NCBI RefSeq assembly: GCF_010015585.1
Contig: NW_022985067.1
Span: forward strand, 273,514-337,513
Origin: Eremomyces bilateralis CBS 781.70
Taxonomy: Eukaryota > Ascomycota > Dothideomycetes > Eremomycetales > Eremomycetaceae
Length of the DNA stretch: 64,000 bases
Direction: 5' to 3'
Part shown: piece by piece, positions 1 through 10,683 of the stretch
How positions within the stretch are numbered: position 1 is the first letter of the stretch
Layout of the letters: every line of letters begins with the position of its first letter
The notes under the pieces: generated by a model
What the model was told of the DNA's origin: nothing
Database searches by the model: none
The model's input: only the letters and a program-made list of their open reading frames with translations
Program-made: the position numbers and the translations under genes

Positions 1-354
1 TTCCCGTTCCCCCTCCCCGCGGTCCGTTTCGCCGTGCTATCTCCAGTTTCTCCACCGTGAAAGAGTAGTGTCGGCGCGGGTCCGCTCGACACCCAATCAG
101 CACGACGGATGGGGATCGAGACGTTTCGGTGCCGACGATCGGCAGTGGGGACTCCACTTGGGTGACTGGTCAGTTGCTTGATAAAATCGAGGTCGGTCGT
201 GTTCTTGCACATTGCATCTAGCTACGGTTTTACTCGTTTCTGGTCTTTGCGGAATTGTTGGGGGAGAGTATTAATTAGTCGCTGTTGTCGTTCAATGCGG
301 GTTGATTGATTGCTGTGCGATACCTTGGTCGATCGCCTTGCTGCTCTCGAAGCC
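1..354. promoter_or_regulatory. upstream region of the MFS gene
   Basis: No gene is visible here. The stretch should hold the promoter of the downstream MFS gene. The reading frame of that gene stays open back to a TTG at 310, but eukaryotic starts need ATG, and the first in-frame ATG is at 355. Confidence 0.4.
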
Positions 355-2064
355 ATGATCGAGCCGACGGAGAAATTCGGTCGAGGATCCGGGGATAATG
401 CGGGAATAAACCCCCCTGGTTCGGCCATCAAAGATGTTGGCATGTCGGACGAGAAGAAGTTGGACGATGGCATCGCGTCAATCAAAGAAGAGCAAGGCAC
501 CCAAGACAACGGATCGGAGCAACCGATCGTATACCACTACCTCACCTTCGAGACCGATCTCCCCTTTCCACATCAACCCACCCCATCTCACGATGCACCC
601 CCTCCCCCCAACCTCGCCCCCTTCGTCTCCCCCTTCCTATGGTCCCCCTCCCGCAAATACATCATCCTCACCATGTCCTGCCTCGCCACCGGCCTCGCCG
701 CCTTCAACGCCTCCTCCTATAGCCCCGCCCTGACCCAACTGACCGCCGAGTGGTCCATCAGCCCGGTCGCCGCCTACGTCGGGCTGACCGTCTTCACCGC
801 GGGCTTCGGCATCGCGCCGATGGTGCTCGCGCCCTTCTCGGAGATCAACGGGCGCAAACCCGTGTTCGTCGCGTCGGGTGTGCTGTTTGTTGCGAGTCAG
901 ATCTGGTGCGGGCGAACGGGGTCATTCGGGGGGATGTTAGCTGCGCGGTTCCTGGCGGGGGTGGGGGGGTCGACGTTCTCGACGATGGTGGGGGGAGTGG
1001 TGAGTGATATCTATCATGCAGAGGAGCGGAATACGGGGATGTCGTTGTTTTCGGGGGCGGCGTTGTTTGGGACAGGGTTCGGGCCGGTGGTGGGCGGTTG
1101 GATTGCGGAGAATACGACCTGGAGGTGGATTTTCTATGTACAGGCGATTGTGGATGGGGCGGTGATTATCGGGGTTATCATTGTGTTTAAGGAGACGAGG
1201 GGGAGTGTGTTGTTGAGCCGGAAGGCGGCGGCGTTGAATAAGTGGTATGCTGCGAGAGAAGGCGTTGGGCTCTACTACGTTTCGATGCCGTCCAACTCCG
1301 AACCTTCGATACGAATCCCACAGCGCATTCGATGGAAGGTCAAATCTGACGAAGAGCGCACCTCTATCCTCAAGATGATCTCCATCTCCCTCTACCGCCC
1401 CTTCCACCTCCTCACCACCGAACCAGTCGTCTTCTTCTTCGCCCTCTGGGTCGCCTTCGCCTGGGCGGTCCTCTACCTCACGCTCGCCGCCATCCCCCTC
1501 GTCTTCGCCACGAACCACGGCTTCTCCGTCGCCCAATGTGGCGCCGTCTTTACTTCCATGTGCGTCGGCTCTATCCTCTGCACGGTCCTTAGCATATATC
1601 AAGAAAAGCTCGCCAAGCGCTACGGGAAGATGCTCAACACACCCGAAGGCCGCCTCTATTTCAGCTGCGTCGAGTCAGCCCTCCTCCCCATCGGTCTGTT
1701 CATGTTTGGCTGGACCTCCTTCGCCTCCATCCACTGGATTGTCCCCACCATTGCCATCGGCCTCGCCACCATGGGCATCTTCTCGATCTACCTCGCCGTG
1801 TTCAACTACCTCGCTGACACGTATCATCGGTACGCCAGCTCGGCGATCGCGGCGCAGAGTTTCTGTCGGAATATGCTAGGCGGCGCGTTCCCACTGATCA
1901 CGGCGCAGATGTATAAGAAGCTGACGTACGGCGGCGCGTCGAGCTTCCTGGGCGGGTTCGCGGCGTTGTTGACGATCGTGCCATGGGTGCTCGTGTTTTG
2001 GGGTCCGAACATCCGAGCGAGGAGTAAGTTTGCGAGCGAGATTATGGAACATGCTTCGGCTTGA
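355..2064 (+). CDS. MFS multidrug/polyamine-type exporter (DHA1 family)
   Basis: Predicted 569-residue plasma-membrane carrier, proton-driven by family analogy, with no visible intron. A hydrophilic N-terminus of about 90 residues precedes the first membrane helix after FLWSPSRKYIIL. The first half carries the MFS loop signature EINGRKPVF, the ARFLAGVGGS helix and the WRWIFYVQ segment that typifies drug:H+ antiporters of the Tpo1/Flr1 type. A cytosolic loop of about 80 residues (near RIPQRIRWKVKSDEERTS) separates the two six-helix halves, and the second half contains the aromatic stretch FFFALWVAFAW. The protein ends shortly after the last helix with a basic tail. The start is the first in-frame ATG. 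Substrate cannot be read from sequence; fungal relatives export toxins, azoles or polyamines. No biosynthetic partner lies beside it, so a general detoxification role is as likely as a cluster role. Confidence 0.9.
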   Translation: MIEPTEKFGRGSGDNAGINPPGSAIKDVGMSDEKKLDDGIASIKEEQGTQDNGSEQPIVYHYLTFETDLPFPHQPTPSHDAPPPPNLAPFVSPFLWSPSRKYIILTMSCLATGLAAFNASSYSPALTQLTAEWSISPVAAYVGLTVFTAGFGIAPMVLAPFSEINGRKPVFVASGVLFVASQIWCGRTGSFGGMLAARFLAGVGGSTFSTMVGGVVSDIYHAEERNTGMSLFSGAALFGTGFGPVVGGWIAENTTWRWIFYVQAIVDGAVIIGVIIVFKETRGSVLLSRKAAALNKWYAAREGVGLYYVSMPSNSEPSIRIPQRIRWKVKSDEERTSILKMISISLYRPFHLLTTEPVVFFFALWVAFAWAVLYLTLAAIPLVFATNHGFSVAQCGAVFTSMCVGSILCTVLSIYQEKLAKRYGKMLNTPEGRLYFSCVESALLPIGLFMFGWTSFASIHWIVPTIAIGLATMGIFSIYLAVFNYLADTYHRYASSAIAAQSFCRNMLGGAFPLITAQMYKKLTYGGASSFLGGFAALLTIVPWVLVFWGPNIRARSKFASEIMEHASA

Positions 2065-4809
2065 GATCTGCATAAAGAGGTTGGATTAGTTGAATACATC
2101 ATATTTTTAATATATTTATTTTGATCGTTCCCTTGGTCCATCATCTTCCGTCATACACCGGGTTAGGCTTTTGCTTCTTTGATCTTGACTGTCAGCAACC
2201 CCACTTTGATACATGAAGGGCGCATATATGGGAAGGTCTGGGGTGTCGCACCGATTTGTCCCCGTTGTTGACCGACCAACTTTTCTTGCCTTGCCTTTTC
2301 TGCCTAGTCCCAATACAGTTAGTGCCACTATTCCCACACTTCAATATGGACCATGACATATATCTCGATGCGTCCTTGCTTTTCTTCTCCTTCCACAACC
2401 ACTGACCAGTGTGCCCAAAGCAGGCTTTGAGCTACGCTGGTCCTTAGGCAAGATCTCATGCCAACTTCAACGTTACCGCTCTAAAATCCATTGCCAGTGC
2501 TCAACCTGCTATACCAGATGGAGTACTGATCTCTTGTCTACTGATCGTGTGAAGCTCAAACTTTGGGACCACGCCTAGTCCTTTCAACCCCTCTCATCGT
2601 GCCCCTGGCACTCCACTGTCCTCTGGTGAAGGGAACTACCCTCATCTCATCTTTTTTATTTGTCGTTCCGTCTTGTGTCCAATCCTTACATAGAAGGGCC
2701 CTTTGGCAGCCAAAAACTGCAATGGTAATGATATTTTTTAAACCTGCCGGCATGACACCCGCATTGCCTTCAGTCTATCATGCCTATCCGCTATCTTCTT
2801 AGCCTACAGCCTGCCTCATGCGATCTCTGGAGGAAGAGAGCGTGCTTCATCGATGTGGCTGTCAGGAACTGAACTTGAACCACGGCAGGCAAACGACTCC
2901 CTGCTCAAGCATATAAATACTTCTCCCTACGTCTATGCCTCTACTTTCTTTCCTTCTTCTACGTCCAGTGCTTCAGAAGACAGCCGTGCCTGACAACACG
3001 AGTGGAACCTCGTGCTATCGCCAGCGAGGAAGTTCGCTTAGGAATCGTATTCCGCAATACCCGTGTCCAAAGCCTTCTGAAGCGAACTACTCGCAGTGCA
3101 ACTGCAAATGGCAAGGAAACCTTTGGAAACATCGGCTTGACACTAATATCTCACTACCTTCGGTCCATTATGCTTATGCTACACCTTTTCATTCATTGGC
3201 CCACCTTCCGCGGGCATTGAAGGGAGCTGGATTTCTGCTATGTTCTATCTATTATACTGCCTGTTTGCTACTTGAAAACAGGAATGTGGGAGACTCGAGT
3301 CGCAGCACACGCTTAAAGAAACCCCTTGCCGTGCCCCTATCTCTAGATCTTGTCATTGTTCTCGATCTTTCCTGTGAGCTATCTTCAGGGAGGCAGCTTG
3401 CAGCAGGCACCCTCGTCATACCACCACAAAAGTAGTCATTAGAATCCATGATAGCCTCGTCCAAGGGCTTTACTGCCAAACCTGTTGTGATCTGGCTGCT
3501 ATGATGATACATGTTTGAAACCACATGCCACTGATATCTCGCTACATTGAGTCCGTTCTACACATGTTTTCATTCACTGCTTCAACTTTGTGTGGGTAGT
3601 GAAGGAATAGGGTGCCCTCTATGGATACGGGTCAGTTAACGCATTCCCATTTCATTCCCTGACATAATTACTTAGATTTCACTCTGTGTGGAAAGAGGCC
3701 CGAGCACTTGCGCGCATCCTCGCGCGAGCATAAATCGCACTTCTTCCCACTCATTATCTCTTCTCTCTTTCCTTCTTCTTCATCCCACGAGAAAGGAACC
3801 ACGACATACGGTGGGGTGGAGAGTCATGTTTGAACCACTGCCGTCCCTGTGTGAATACTCGTACTATCACCAGCTCGGAAGCAAGTCATGGCGATTCTAT
3901 TTCGAACCAAAACTTCCACTGAGGGGGGACTCTGTGGCGTCAAATGAGAACGTTCAATCGCTTAACCGGGTATTTGAGCAGCAAATCTGCGAATATAATC
4001 CCTTGACGGGGTTTTTTGGGCTACAAATCTCCAGCTGCAAAGAGGTGGTGAAGTTTTTGAGAAGAAGGGGATGGCACCGATATATTCACTGTGTTTGATC
4101 TGTCGTCCTTACTGTTTCTTTTCTTTTCCTGCTTACACCTTGTGTGGGCGTTGAGGGAAGAGATCGTTGGCTACCTGTTATCACATCCCTAGATTCCCGT
4201 TGTACTTGCTACACACTACATTTTTCCTAGCGTGGAAATGAATCACACGTGAAATGAATCATGGCGTCTACTTAAAGCACTTTTTTCCACTTCTTCCCTC
4301 TCTCCTCTTTCTTTCTTCATATTCCCGCAGGCTAGGACGCGATCCTCAGCTCGGGGAGCCGGCCAGTTGGAACCACAGAGGGACCCCGGCCCGAATGTCC
4401 TCGTGGTTATCACCAGCTAGGAATTTCATAGCCGGGGAAAACCAATCGTCCAATTTCTGAACAGGGAGTCTTGTGGCTTCTAGTGCCCCCGAGGGCGAAA
4501 TGTCTTCCTCGCGGTATGGAACCTCCGACGGTGATAAAAATCTTTGAAGCCAAGGACATGACACATATACTCTCACTATCTTCAGTCGTTGTCCCTACAA
4601 TATCTTTTCACTCTCTGGTCTGCCTTGTATGGGCATCGAGGGAAGAGAGTCTCACTACCACCATCGGCTGCTAGACACCGTTCCGTTGACTGACTGATTG
4701 TAGCTTTAGTGGTCTCAAACATCCACAGCCCGTGATTGTCTCCCAAGCTTGCAAAGTTGTTCTTCTCGCCCTATCCTCCACTTTGTTGTCTTCTTCTACC
4801 TCACGAGAA

Positions 4810-4950
4810 GTCTGGCCCTTGTTGGATATCAACCATCCTCTCTAGAGGTTGGGAGTCAGGCGACATCCCAATACGGCTAGTATCGTATGAAGTCACCTCC
4901 TATTCCTCCGGTTCTCCCATACTCCTAGATAGATCAATCACGTATTCATA
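4810..4950 (+). repeat. dispersed repeat segment, inverted partner of 25.79-25.92 kb
   Basis: This part of the worn array (GGATATCAACCATCCTCT, then CATCCCAATACGGCTAGTAT, then CTCCTAGATAGATCAATCA) matches the reverse complement of 25785-25922 at what I estimate by eye as 85-90 percent. It shows that the array unit is a dispersed family and not a purely local duplication. Confidence 0.75.
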
Positions 4951-5688
4951 CTTCTACAGCCCTCAGCTTCATTGTCGATGAGCTACACAACATGGATGCT
5001 CTCATCCGTAGTACAAGCGAGGACCCCCCTGACCGTGGTAGCTTTATCCACTTTCTAAGGTCATTTTGGCAGCCAAACCAAGAGCGAGCACATTCAGTTC
5101 CTGAGCCAGGTATTTTGGAAGGCAATAGAAACCTTGCAAGCGGTGATCAAATTTTGAAACCCACGGCATGACACTGATATCTTCCCTGACTTCAGTCGGC
5201 CGTCCTTACAATCTATACTTTTCAGTCTATAGTCCGCCTTGTGTGAGCTTCGGAGGAAGGGAGCAGTACCGAGATAGCGGGAATCGGTTCGCTGATGCCA
5301 GTTGTTTTGATTGAGTGCAGTGCCTACGTGCTTGTTGTCACAGAATATCTGTATTTCTTGGCGTTTCCCCACGGCTTCATTCCGTATTCAATTCTATACC
5401 CCTATTCTTTCCCTTTATAGGGAATAGATCACCATTGTAAACCATATAAAGTAGCTGCAGGAACAGCCTGTTTTCGTACGGTTCCTGTTGGAAAGGCCTG
5501 GCGGAAGTTTGTGTTTCCAGAATAGTCTGGCATACCTTTGTACTAAGAAGAAAGAACACGGCAGTGTTAGGAACGCCTTTAAGACCGTGGTTACTCTGTA
5601 TTCTAATCTTGCTTTTCTATAGCTATCTCAATCTAAATGAGTTTGGTTCGGAGAAGCTTATGGTCCGTTAGTTCAACAGTTCCTGCTC

Positions 5689-5797
5689 TTCAGGATCAAG
5701 ATCAATCTATCTACGCTCTTTTGGAATCTAACGGTGTTTTCCCACTGTGTCGCTGCATTAATCACCTGATTGAGCGAAACCGCTATTTATCTCACAC
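5689..5797 (+). repeat. about 112-base segment shared with the 5' leader of the MULE at 54.55 kb
   Basis: From CAGGATCAAGATCAATCTAT to CCGCTATTTATCTCAC this matches 54551-54663 with only about six differences, nearly all transitions. In the MULE the segment lies just before the transposase ATG. Here it is embedded in the worn array with no transposase and no terminal inverted repeats. A short open frame crosses it but has no recognisable domain. Confidence 0.8.
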
Positions 5798-6856
5798 TTG
5801 TCTGCGTAGAGAAAGTCATATCACGTGAGTGTTGCCCATCTTGCGCACACATCCACTTTTCTCAATGTCTACAGCTCTGCTTCTTCTCCTTCTCCTTCTT
5901 CTCCATCTACATCTACCCCAAGGAAGTTGGCCCGGGTGCCTATCCCTAATACCAGAGGGACACTCTCATGGAGTATCACCAGCGAGCAAGCCCTGACCAG
6001 ATGTAACCTTGTCCAACCCCTGAGAATGGGCTTTGAGCCACCAGAAGCGCTCTGGAACGGTGACGAAAAATTTTGTAACCAGCGGCATGACACTGATCCC
6101 TTCAATGCCTTCACTCCGTCGTGCCCACTATTTATTTTCAGCCTACAGCCAGCCTTGTGTAGGATTTGGAAGGGAGTGCCCCCTTCCGCATGCCTATCAT
6201 CAGTGGATGGGTATCCCGTTCTTTGAGCGCGTTGTCGTAGAACTGTGGGAAACAATTATCATGGTGTATGTGTGGAAGCGCTCAGCATCAAACCCATCTT
6301 CCATTTTCTCTTCGCTTCTTTTCCTCTTCCTGTATCATCATAACCGGTCCGTCGTTTGGCGACCATGTGGGACACCCTCGTTTTGACACCAACTAGGAAG
6401 CCTCGTTTGGATGCACTGTCCAATGCCTCGATTGGAATTCTGCAATTGAAACAATGTGCAAATGGTGGCACAACTTTGGCATGGCATGACGGTGATACTG
6501 CACTATTTTCAGTTCGTCGTGCCCAAATCTTTTCATTCACAGTTCACCTTGTGTGGGCATTGGAGGAAGAGATTATCTCTGGAAAGTTTGAGGTTGGTCC
6601 TTTACGGGAAGATTGATTGCCGTTCACTTTTGACCGTTAAAAGTCATCTTTCCCTCCATCCAGCTTCGCCACGAAATCACCAATATCGATGGCTCTACCG
6701 GTGTGAGTTCCATGTTCCATCCCACACTGGATGTTACATAGCCATTCCTTTGTCCTACCACCACCTGTGGACATTCCTTCACTTCAACAAAACTCTCCAC
6801 CGCGCCCATCACTCTTTCTGGGACAGGAATGAGCACTATCTACTTATCCCCTATCA

Positions 6857-7342
6857 ATGGCTGGTTTTCCAATGGAACGGCTTCCTCAGGAGTGAGTACG
6901 GCCTTGGTTATCGTTCGTGCCATTTGTCATCGTACTGATATTCCATAGAGTCGCTGACCCTCTCACATTCAAGCGCCTCTCCAGGGTCATATTTGGAGAA
7001 ACTCAATGTTTCCTCTGGGATTTCGAACGTTATGTGGACACAGCATTCCGACTGAACACCGACCAGTCGCTGAACGAGATGCTCGTTATCTCATCTCCTA
7101 CCATCGATCCTATCGAGCGCTCTCCTACCCCCCTGACTGTGACATCTCCTCGTTCACTGCCAATTACATCCCCCGTTCCCCCGTCGATCACGCCTCCACG
7201 AACGATCACTCCTTCGATCATAGATCCGGCCGAGCACATGCCCGAGCGACGAGACCGAAAACATCCGAGTCTTCGAAAGTCGATCAAGAAACTGTTTAGC
7301 TTTCGAAGGAAAGATCGTCGACTCTCCAACCCTTTCTTCTAG
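6857..7342 (+). CDS. small basic proline-rich protein of unknown function
   Basis: Predicted 142 residues in two exons, 6857-6891 and 6949-7342. The 57-base intron has a GTGAGT donor, a TACTGAT branch-like word and a CATAG acceptor, and joins MAGFPMERLPQE to VADPLTFKRL in frame. The N-terminal third is mixed (LSRVIFGETQCFLWDFERY). The middle is a low-complexity run of Pro, Ser, Thr and Ile resembling repeats of SPxxIxP. The C-terminus is strongly basic (SIKKLFSFRRKDRR) and ends NPFF, suggesting nuclear localisation or membrane/nucleic-acid contact. No signal peptide or membrane segment is seen. I do not recognise the family. It lies directly beside the worn repeat array, so it may be a fast-evolving or orphan gene. 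Confidence 0.5.
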
Positions 7343-8230
7343 TCCGAAGATCCATGTTCTTGCTGCGAATGTTGGGCATCCGTAGCAGGAACGTTGGGTC
7401 GAGTCTCGGCAGGAAGATGGACACGGCCCAGGAAATCTTTATCTCAAGCTGAAAGATTTTATGGCGCCGTTCGTCATCATGTTGGTATGGCCCAGCATCA
7501 TATGCAGGTTCCGCAGTACTGATGATTCGAAATTAGGTGAAGAGGGAGGTGGTTTCTGCGACGGCGTCTGGGCTCTTGATTCACTACCATCCTTTGAACT
7601 GCAGAGCTCTCTGTGATGGGCAACTGAACATCAATTTCACTAAGGGGATGTTCGCTTTGACGCTCGATTGAAGCGCTTTCGTGTATATATCATTCGGAAG
7701 AATAAAGATCCCTCAACCCATTGCATCAACTATAACGTTTCTAATTGATTCAATGTCAGCATCCGTAGTAGAATTGCTAAATTTTCTTTATTAGTTAGTT
7801 CATGCCGTTAAACTCTGCCACTTGGCCATCATTCCGTAATCCAATTCATACATTCTGGTCTTCATTGCCCATCTCTCTCGTATATAGCTGTTTTGAAAGC
7901 AACCGCATATCGTAACCTTATATAGCCAAGAATATTCCGTTTAATAGATGTCGAATAGGGAAACCAGTGTTGAATTCCAGAACTCTACTGTCTCTCTACC
8001 AGCATCATTCATTTAAGGAGTTGAGGGCTCGCGGAGGAATCGATCCACAATTGGCCACAATTCACACTTTCAGAAGACATAGGAGGTCATGTGAAAGGTA
8101 TCTCTAGTGTTATGTCTGCATGTGTGGCTGCAATAGAATTCACCATCACTTGTTGACCTTCCAGTTTGTTCACACCCCCTTTTCTTCCTCTCCTCAACTT
8201 CTTCTCATAAACAACACACATCAAACTAGA
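7343..8230. other. intergenic, AT-rich
   Basis: About 890 bases without a supportable gene. It contains the 3' region of the small upstream gene and a CT-rich tract just before the ATG at 8231 that would suit a fungal core promoter. Confidence 0.4.
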
Positions 8231-8706
8231 ATGTCTTCATCAAGCATCACCAACACTACCACCCTTGCTGAAGAAGACTCGTTTGCCTTCGGACAACCTC
8301 AATCATGGGCCGAGAAAACCCAGAAACGCGCTTACAGACTCATAAGGGGATGAGGAGGATGAGGGGGAGATGCTCATCGAGGAGGAGTGGGAGAAGGAGT
8401 TGGTAGAGGAGGAAGAGGAAGGGGAAGAGGAAGAAGAACCTGGGGCTGGCCACCCTTTCGAATCATATCCTCAGGGCCAAGGTAAGCAGCAGCCCATTAT
8501 CAAATAGACAGGATAACAGTCTTGCTTGTCGATTGGCAGGCCTCGAGGAGCAGGTTGATGCCTTCGCGGTGGAGCTGGATACTGCGTTCCAGGGGCCATT
8601 TACCGGAGTGGAAGGTTTCTCCGCGGCGTGTCAAAGCCAGGGAGAGGGGGTGTCAGAGATTGTTCAAATCGGCAAGCGCCGATCCACGCGGTTCTCCGGT
8701 CTGTGA
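8231..8706 (+). pseudogene. acidic Glu-rich protein gene with a one-base frame break
   Basis: The ATG opens a frame reading MSSSSITNTTTLAEEDSFAF and running 40 codons to a TGA at 8351. One base out of phase, from about 8349, a second frame continues directly with a very acidic tract (DEEDEGEMLIEEEWEKELVE). It crosses an intron at 8482-8539 (GTAAGC to GGCAG) and ends with QIGKRRSTRFSGL and a TGA at 8704-8706. The two halves meet at a run of four G (8346-8349), where one G fewer would join them, so this is either a sequencing error in the homopolymer or a genuine early pseudogene. The assembly is poor just downstream, which favours error slightly. The joined product would be about 135 residues, acidic in the middle and basic at the end. 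No family recognised. Confidence 0.5.
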
Positions 8707-8913
8707 AAACTGAGAGCCACCATCAAGCAGGTCTTTACGATCCGCCGTGGTTCCTAAATACGCTGATAGTCTTGCCTGGTACTCTGATATGGGTGAGTAG
8801 TGGTGGGGGGGGAAGAAGGGAAAGGAACATAGTTGTTTGTCGAAGTCGAAACACATTGCGGATGCTGAGAGGCGGATCATCTGTTGTAGTTGCTCGTGAG
8901 CTAGCTTCAAACC

Positions 8914-8930
8914 GGGGGGGGGGGGGGGGG
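8914..8930 (+). repeat. 17-base poly-G run at edge of gap
   Basis: A homopolymer of G runs straight into the Ns. Such runs often stop sequencing and assembly, so the true length is unknown. Confidence 0.9.
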
Positions 8931-9165
8931 NNNNNNNNNNNNNNNNNNNNNNNNNNNNNNNNNNNNNNNNNNNNNNNNNNNNNNNNNNNNNNNNNNNNNN
9001 NNNNNNNNNNNNNNNNNNNNNNNNNNNNNNNNNNNNNNNNNNNNNNNNNNNNNNNNNNNNNNNNNNNNNNNNNNNNNNNNNNNNNNNNNNNNNNNNNNNN
9101 NNNNNNNNNNNNNNNNNNNNNNNNNNNNNNNNNNNNNNNNNNNNNNNNNNNNNNNNNNNNNNNNN
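8931..9165. other. assembly gap (235 N)
   Basis: Unresolved bases between the poly-G run and a purine minisatellite. Open frames that cross it are artefacts. Confidence 0.99.
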
Positions 9166-9260
9166 AGGAGAAGGAGCAGAGAAGGAGAAGGAGCAGAGAA
9201 GGAGAAGGAGCAGAGAAGGAGAAGGAGCAGAGAAGGAGAAGGAGCAGAGAAGGAGAAGGA
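9166..9260 (+). repeat. 17-base purine minisatellite
   Basis: About five to six copies of the unit AAGGAGAAGGAGCAGAG in tandem, beginning inside the gap. The period is not a multiple of three, which argues against a coding repeat. The strand is almost pure purine, so triplex or slippage structure is plausible. Confidence 0.85.
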
Positions 9261-10683
9261 ACACGATGCATCAAACCGTGGCGAGGATCACAGGCAGCAT
9301 TGGTCTTCGCAAGCTAGCTTCAATCCGGAGGATCTGTGACCTCAGCACCGCTCTAGGGAATGGGCAGGTTCATTCAGGGCGGGCGAAACTTGCAATTCAT
9401 GCCGCTGTGGGAGTCTAGTAGGAGAGGAGTGGGATCCCCCCGCGCGTCGTCGCTGAGATGATACTGGTGGACGGCGGGAAAAGGCGTGTCTCCTGGACAA
9501 AGGAGTTTGTGTCTCCTGGACAGCGGAGCTAATATCTCTGGATTTAAGATGAAGCTAGATATTCGAAACCAAACCCTCGAGTCTTGCATTGGAACGACAC
9601 CCATCACTGGCTTCAGAGCACTCCCAAAGTTCGTTGACAACACCTTTTCAAAACTGCCTTTGTTGGCACCACCCGCCTTTGCAAATTACCTTTCGACAGA
9701 CAGCATCACCCATCGGTGCATTTGGATGAGGTTGAAATGAGGTTTGACAGGGATTGGCCTTGGCTCAGGGGTTGTCCCCATGTTTTCCTTGCAGCCTCAG
9801 GCGCCAACACTTGAACATCACCAGCAATCCCCAGCCTTCCTGGAGCACTACGCTCTACACGATCAATTACTGGAGCTAGATATGAGAATATGAATGATTA
9901 GGCCATTGAAAATCTCGGTCACTCCAGCGGAAAATTGAAAAATAAGCATTAGTGCGTCGATTCCGGTGAGTGACAGGGCCACATATTTGTACGAATCGGA
10001 TCGACGGGCTTGTTGTGCTGCGCTGACCGCCTTCGAGACCGGCAGACCGAACATTCTCCTAACATTACCCCGACTACAGCCTGAGTGCTCCCTGATAGGG
10101 TAGCTATGTCCAGCTTATGCCTAGAATTCATGCATGAGAACAAGAACACCAACTTTGTGGAATGTGGCCTTACTCCCGGATTTATCATGATCGCGAATTC
10201 ATCGCGATTCTTGCCTTGTTTGGATGCCTGTGACTGTTTGAGGCCTGGGTAGATGTCTGGCACTAGTGAGCATTGCCGCTCAATATCATTGAGAGAATCG
10301 GCATTAAGCGATTCCCCGTCTCATCCGCAAAGCTGCAAACAGACCAGGCATTCTAGATCACCTTTTGGCCCCCATTTAACCGGCTTACAGCTGACAGCTG
10401 CAATACCTTCCATGTTACTCCGTACAGAGCTTCGATACCTATCATTCGTCCGCCCTCACACCATGATATCTACGATGTTTCATTTGGCAATTCCAGCAAA
10501 CAAGGATGGGAAGGTCCTTCGAACAACTCGGACCAGGGAGCAGACTAGTGGGGAACATCTCGAATTCCCCATACATATGGCAAATCCACATCTGCAGGAT
10601 CCAATTTATTTAAATGGTCAGCATGTCCCCTTCTGCAGGTCGCATTTTTCGCCACCTTTTCACCTGGTTCATCTGAGTCCACA

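Larger units (their letters stand above)
2065..6856. repeat. degenerate tandem array of a roughly 0.4-0.9 kb repeat, about eight copies
   Basis: No convincing gene lies in this stretch. The same series of words recurs in the same order. A pyrimidine-rich tract leads to a tract like CTATCACCAGC, then GGCATGACACTGATATC, then a CTTCAGTCxGTC word, then TTTTCA, then CCTTGTGTGGGC, then a purine-rich GGAGGAAGAGAG. The GGCATGACAC-like anchors sit near 2749, 3134, 3522, 4070, 4555, 5165, 6085 and 6483, so spacing runs from about 385 to 920 bases. Copies are heavily diverged and all on one strand. The long step between 5165 and 6085 includes foreign DNA shared with the MULE at 54.5 kb. I cannot name the family and see no reverse transcriptase or transposase frame. 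Confidence 0.65.
8707..10683. other. intergenic tract with assembly gap and local duplications
   Basis: No convincing gene. It contains a G-run, a gap and a minisatellite (listed separately). The word AGCTAGCTTCAAxCCGG occurs on both sides of the gap (8901 and 9312). A short tandem duplication of GTGTCTCCTGGACA occurs at about 9486 and 9511. The last 600 bases before 10684 should include the promoter of the FAD oxidase gene. Confidence 0.4.

Noticed and set aside
937-1602. Minus-strand frame of 221 codons inside the MFS gene
   Set aside because: Low-complexity shadow of the GC-rich plus-strand gene, with no domain and no ATG context.
2065-6856. Retroelement origin of the worn array
   Set aside because: No reverse transcriptase, integrase or capsid-like frames, no matching long terminal repeats and no flanking duplications were seen, so I leave the family unnamed.
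6917-7342. Start of the small basic protein inside what is now called its intron
   Set aside because: The start there is not ATG; splicing from 6857 gives a proper ATG, donor, branch and acceptor.
8628-9317. Long frames crossing the gap on both strands
   Set aside because: They consist mainly of Ns and a 17-base purine repeat whose period is not a multiple of three; not coding.
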